Shown here: in pieces, positions 39,805 to 40,300 of the stretch
Layout: every line of letters starts with the position of its first letter
Position numbering within the stretch: position 1 is the first letter of the stretch
DNA from: Halomonas campaniensis
Lineage (GTDB): Bacteria; Pseudomonadota; Gammaproteobacteria; Pseudomonadales; Halomonadaceae
NCBI RefSeq assembly: GCF_002211105.1
Contig: NZ_JPUA01000007.1
Coordinates: forward strand, 1-40,300
DNA length: 40,300 bases
Reading direction: 5' to 3'
Made by a program: the position numbers and the translations under genes
The notes under the pieces: model-generated
Database searches by the model: none
The model's input: the letters and a program-made list of their open reading frames with translations, nothing else
Told to the model about the DNA's origin: nothing

Positions 39805-39842
39805 CTACTTTTGAGCACCCTGGTTTTTCGGGGGGATTACCC
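39805..39842. repeat. right terminal inverted repeat of the IS3-family element
   Basis: Reads CTACTTTTG...GGGGGGATTACCC, the imperfect reverse complement of the left end at 38643-38680. It adjoins CCTTGG, which also flanks the left end. Confidence 0.8.
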
Positions 39843-39936
39843 TTGGCTAAATTATTATTAGGTGATGATTTTAAAAGCTTTTAAATAGATGCTGATGAGA
39901 ATTTTGAGACCCTCTGGATCAACTTTAGTAGAAAAT

Positions 39937-40197
39937 ATGAAGGTGTTTACGAAACCCAGGGCAACTCAGTCGTTGGGCTTTATTCAGCCTGGTAGCCTAA
40001 TCAGAATGCCCTTTGTTGATAGCTTAAACGGTAAATTCCGAAGCGAATGCCTAAACCGCCACTGGTATAGGACGTAGGATGAAGCAAGAGTAGAAATAGA
40101 GGCGTGGCGAGATCATTGCAATCACGTTCGTCCTTACAGCTCACTCAATTATCTGCTGCCCGTGGAATATGCTCAAAGGGTGGCATTACGTGGATAA
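39937..40197 (+). pseudogene. remnant of a second IS3-type transposase OrfB (C-terminal part)
   Basis: The translated strand gives SLGFIQPGSLIRMPFVDSLNGKFRSECLNRHWYRT, a TAG stop at 40075-40077, then in the same frame DEARVEIEAWRDHCNHVRPYSSLNYLLPVEYA. This is the C-terminal part of an IS3-family integrase core, including the Asp-containing FVDSLNGKFR block (Glu in functional relatives, FVESFNG) and the HVRPYSSLNY tail. The N-terminal part is missing and a stop interrupts it, so it is non-functional. It is oriented opposite to the adjacent intact IS and is a different element. Confidence 0.85.
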
Positions 40198-40300
40198 TCT
40201 CATTGGGCCAGTGGTACTGACCAAGAGGAAAGGTCCTGAATTCAACTAATAAGTGCAGCACCTGCGGTTTCTAGTGCTCTTGAGTATTCACCTAAGAACA
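40198..40300. other. right edge, no feature recognised
   Basis: About 100 bases after the transposase remnant. They probably include the end of that decayed element, but no clear inverted repeat is visible and no gene is supported. Confidence 0.3.

Larger units (their letters stand above)
38643..39842 (-). mobile_element. IS3-family insertion sequence, about 1.2 kb, apparently intact
   Basis: The element has matching ends. The left reads GGGTAATCCCCCC...CAAAAGTAG and the right, reverse-complemented, GGGTAATCCCCCC...CAAAAGTAG, so terminal inverted repeats of about 38 bases with mismatches in the middle. Both flanks carry CCTTGG (38639-38644 and 39841-39846), which overlaps the outer IR bases, so the exact end and the 3-6 base target duplication cannot be separated. 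Two overlapping leftward frames encode OrfA and OrfB with a frameshift signal between them. Both frames are undamaged, so the element may be active. Confidence 0.88.
29589..40300. mobile_element. putative tRNA-Met-associated genomic island (left part; right end outside the window)
   Basis: The proposed island starts at the displaced tRNA 3' end and runs past the right edge. It contains the giant recombinase, a hairpin-rich gap, a YegP-type gene pair, a BrxR/CapW-like regulator, an unrecognised gene, a complete IS3-family element and a transposase relic. Base composition is visibly more AT-rich than in the exoprotein and housekeeping parts. No second copy of the tRNA-like attachment sequence is seen in the window. 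Confidence 0.6.

Overview
The window reads as a Gammaproteobacterial chromosome, most like a Halomonas-type (Halomonadaceae) marine or halophilic bacterium. This is inference from the gene repertoire, the acidic proteins and the GC-rich codon use on the left side; no species-level marker is present. It opens with the 3' end of a 5S rRNA and its terminator, so the left edge is the end of a ribosomal RNA operon.

Region 1 (about 1-11,330) is ordinary housekeeping sequence. It holds a small acidic lipoprotein, an isochorismatase-like hydrolase, YaaA, a Tas-like aldo/keto reductase, a Sel1-repeat protein, a DEDD exonuclease-like protein, a LOG-family protein, a leftward cluster (acyl-CoA thioesterase, short conserved protein, DUF501 protein), a MalY/PatB C-S lyase, CnoX, and a PRISE-type SDR reductase divergent from a LysR regulator. 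A pair of CAAGYGCTTG palindromes sits upstream of the thioesterase cluster.

Region 2 (about 11,390-29,200) is a type I secretion locus. A PrtD-like ABC exporter and an HlyD-like adaptor are translationally coupled and run leftward. Across a 0.65-kb AT-rich intergenic region, a single rightward gene of about 14 kb encodes a protein of about 4,650 residues. It is built from many carbohydrate-binding-like beta-sandwich modules, cadherin/Ig modules, a malectin-like module, a glucose/sorbosone-dehydrogenase-like beta-propeller, a duplicated Hydin/DUF4114-like block and four tandem CBM6-like repeats. It has no N-terminal signal peptide and no RTX nonapeptides, so secretion by the neighbouring exporter is inferred from position. 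No TolC-type outer-membrane partner is in the window.

Region 3 (about 29,500 to the right edge) looks like an integrated element. At 29,549-29,588 (minus strand) lies a displaced 3' end of a tRNA-Met-like gene, still followed on the host side by its terminator. Immediately inside is a 1,799-residue protein that appears to carry two tyrosine-recombinase catalytic domains, the second with a full R...HxxR...H...Y set and the first degenerate. Next come a large intergenic hairpin with 24-bp perfect arms, a YegP/DUF1508 protein with a 57-residue partner gene, a WYL-domain regulator of the BrxR/CapW type known from phage-defence loci, an unrecognised 278-residue protein, an intact IS3-family insertion sequence with a programmed-frameshift signal, and the decayed tail of a second IS3-type transposase. 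The far end of the element, where an intact tRNA-Met gene is predicted, is outside the window.

The two items most worth attention are the giant twin-recombinase island integrase with its nearby inverted repeats, and the CBM-rich giant exoprotein.
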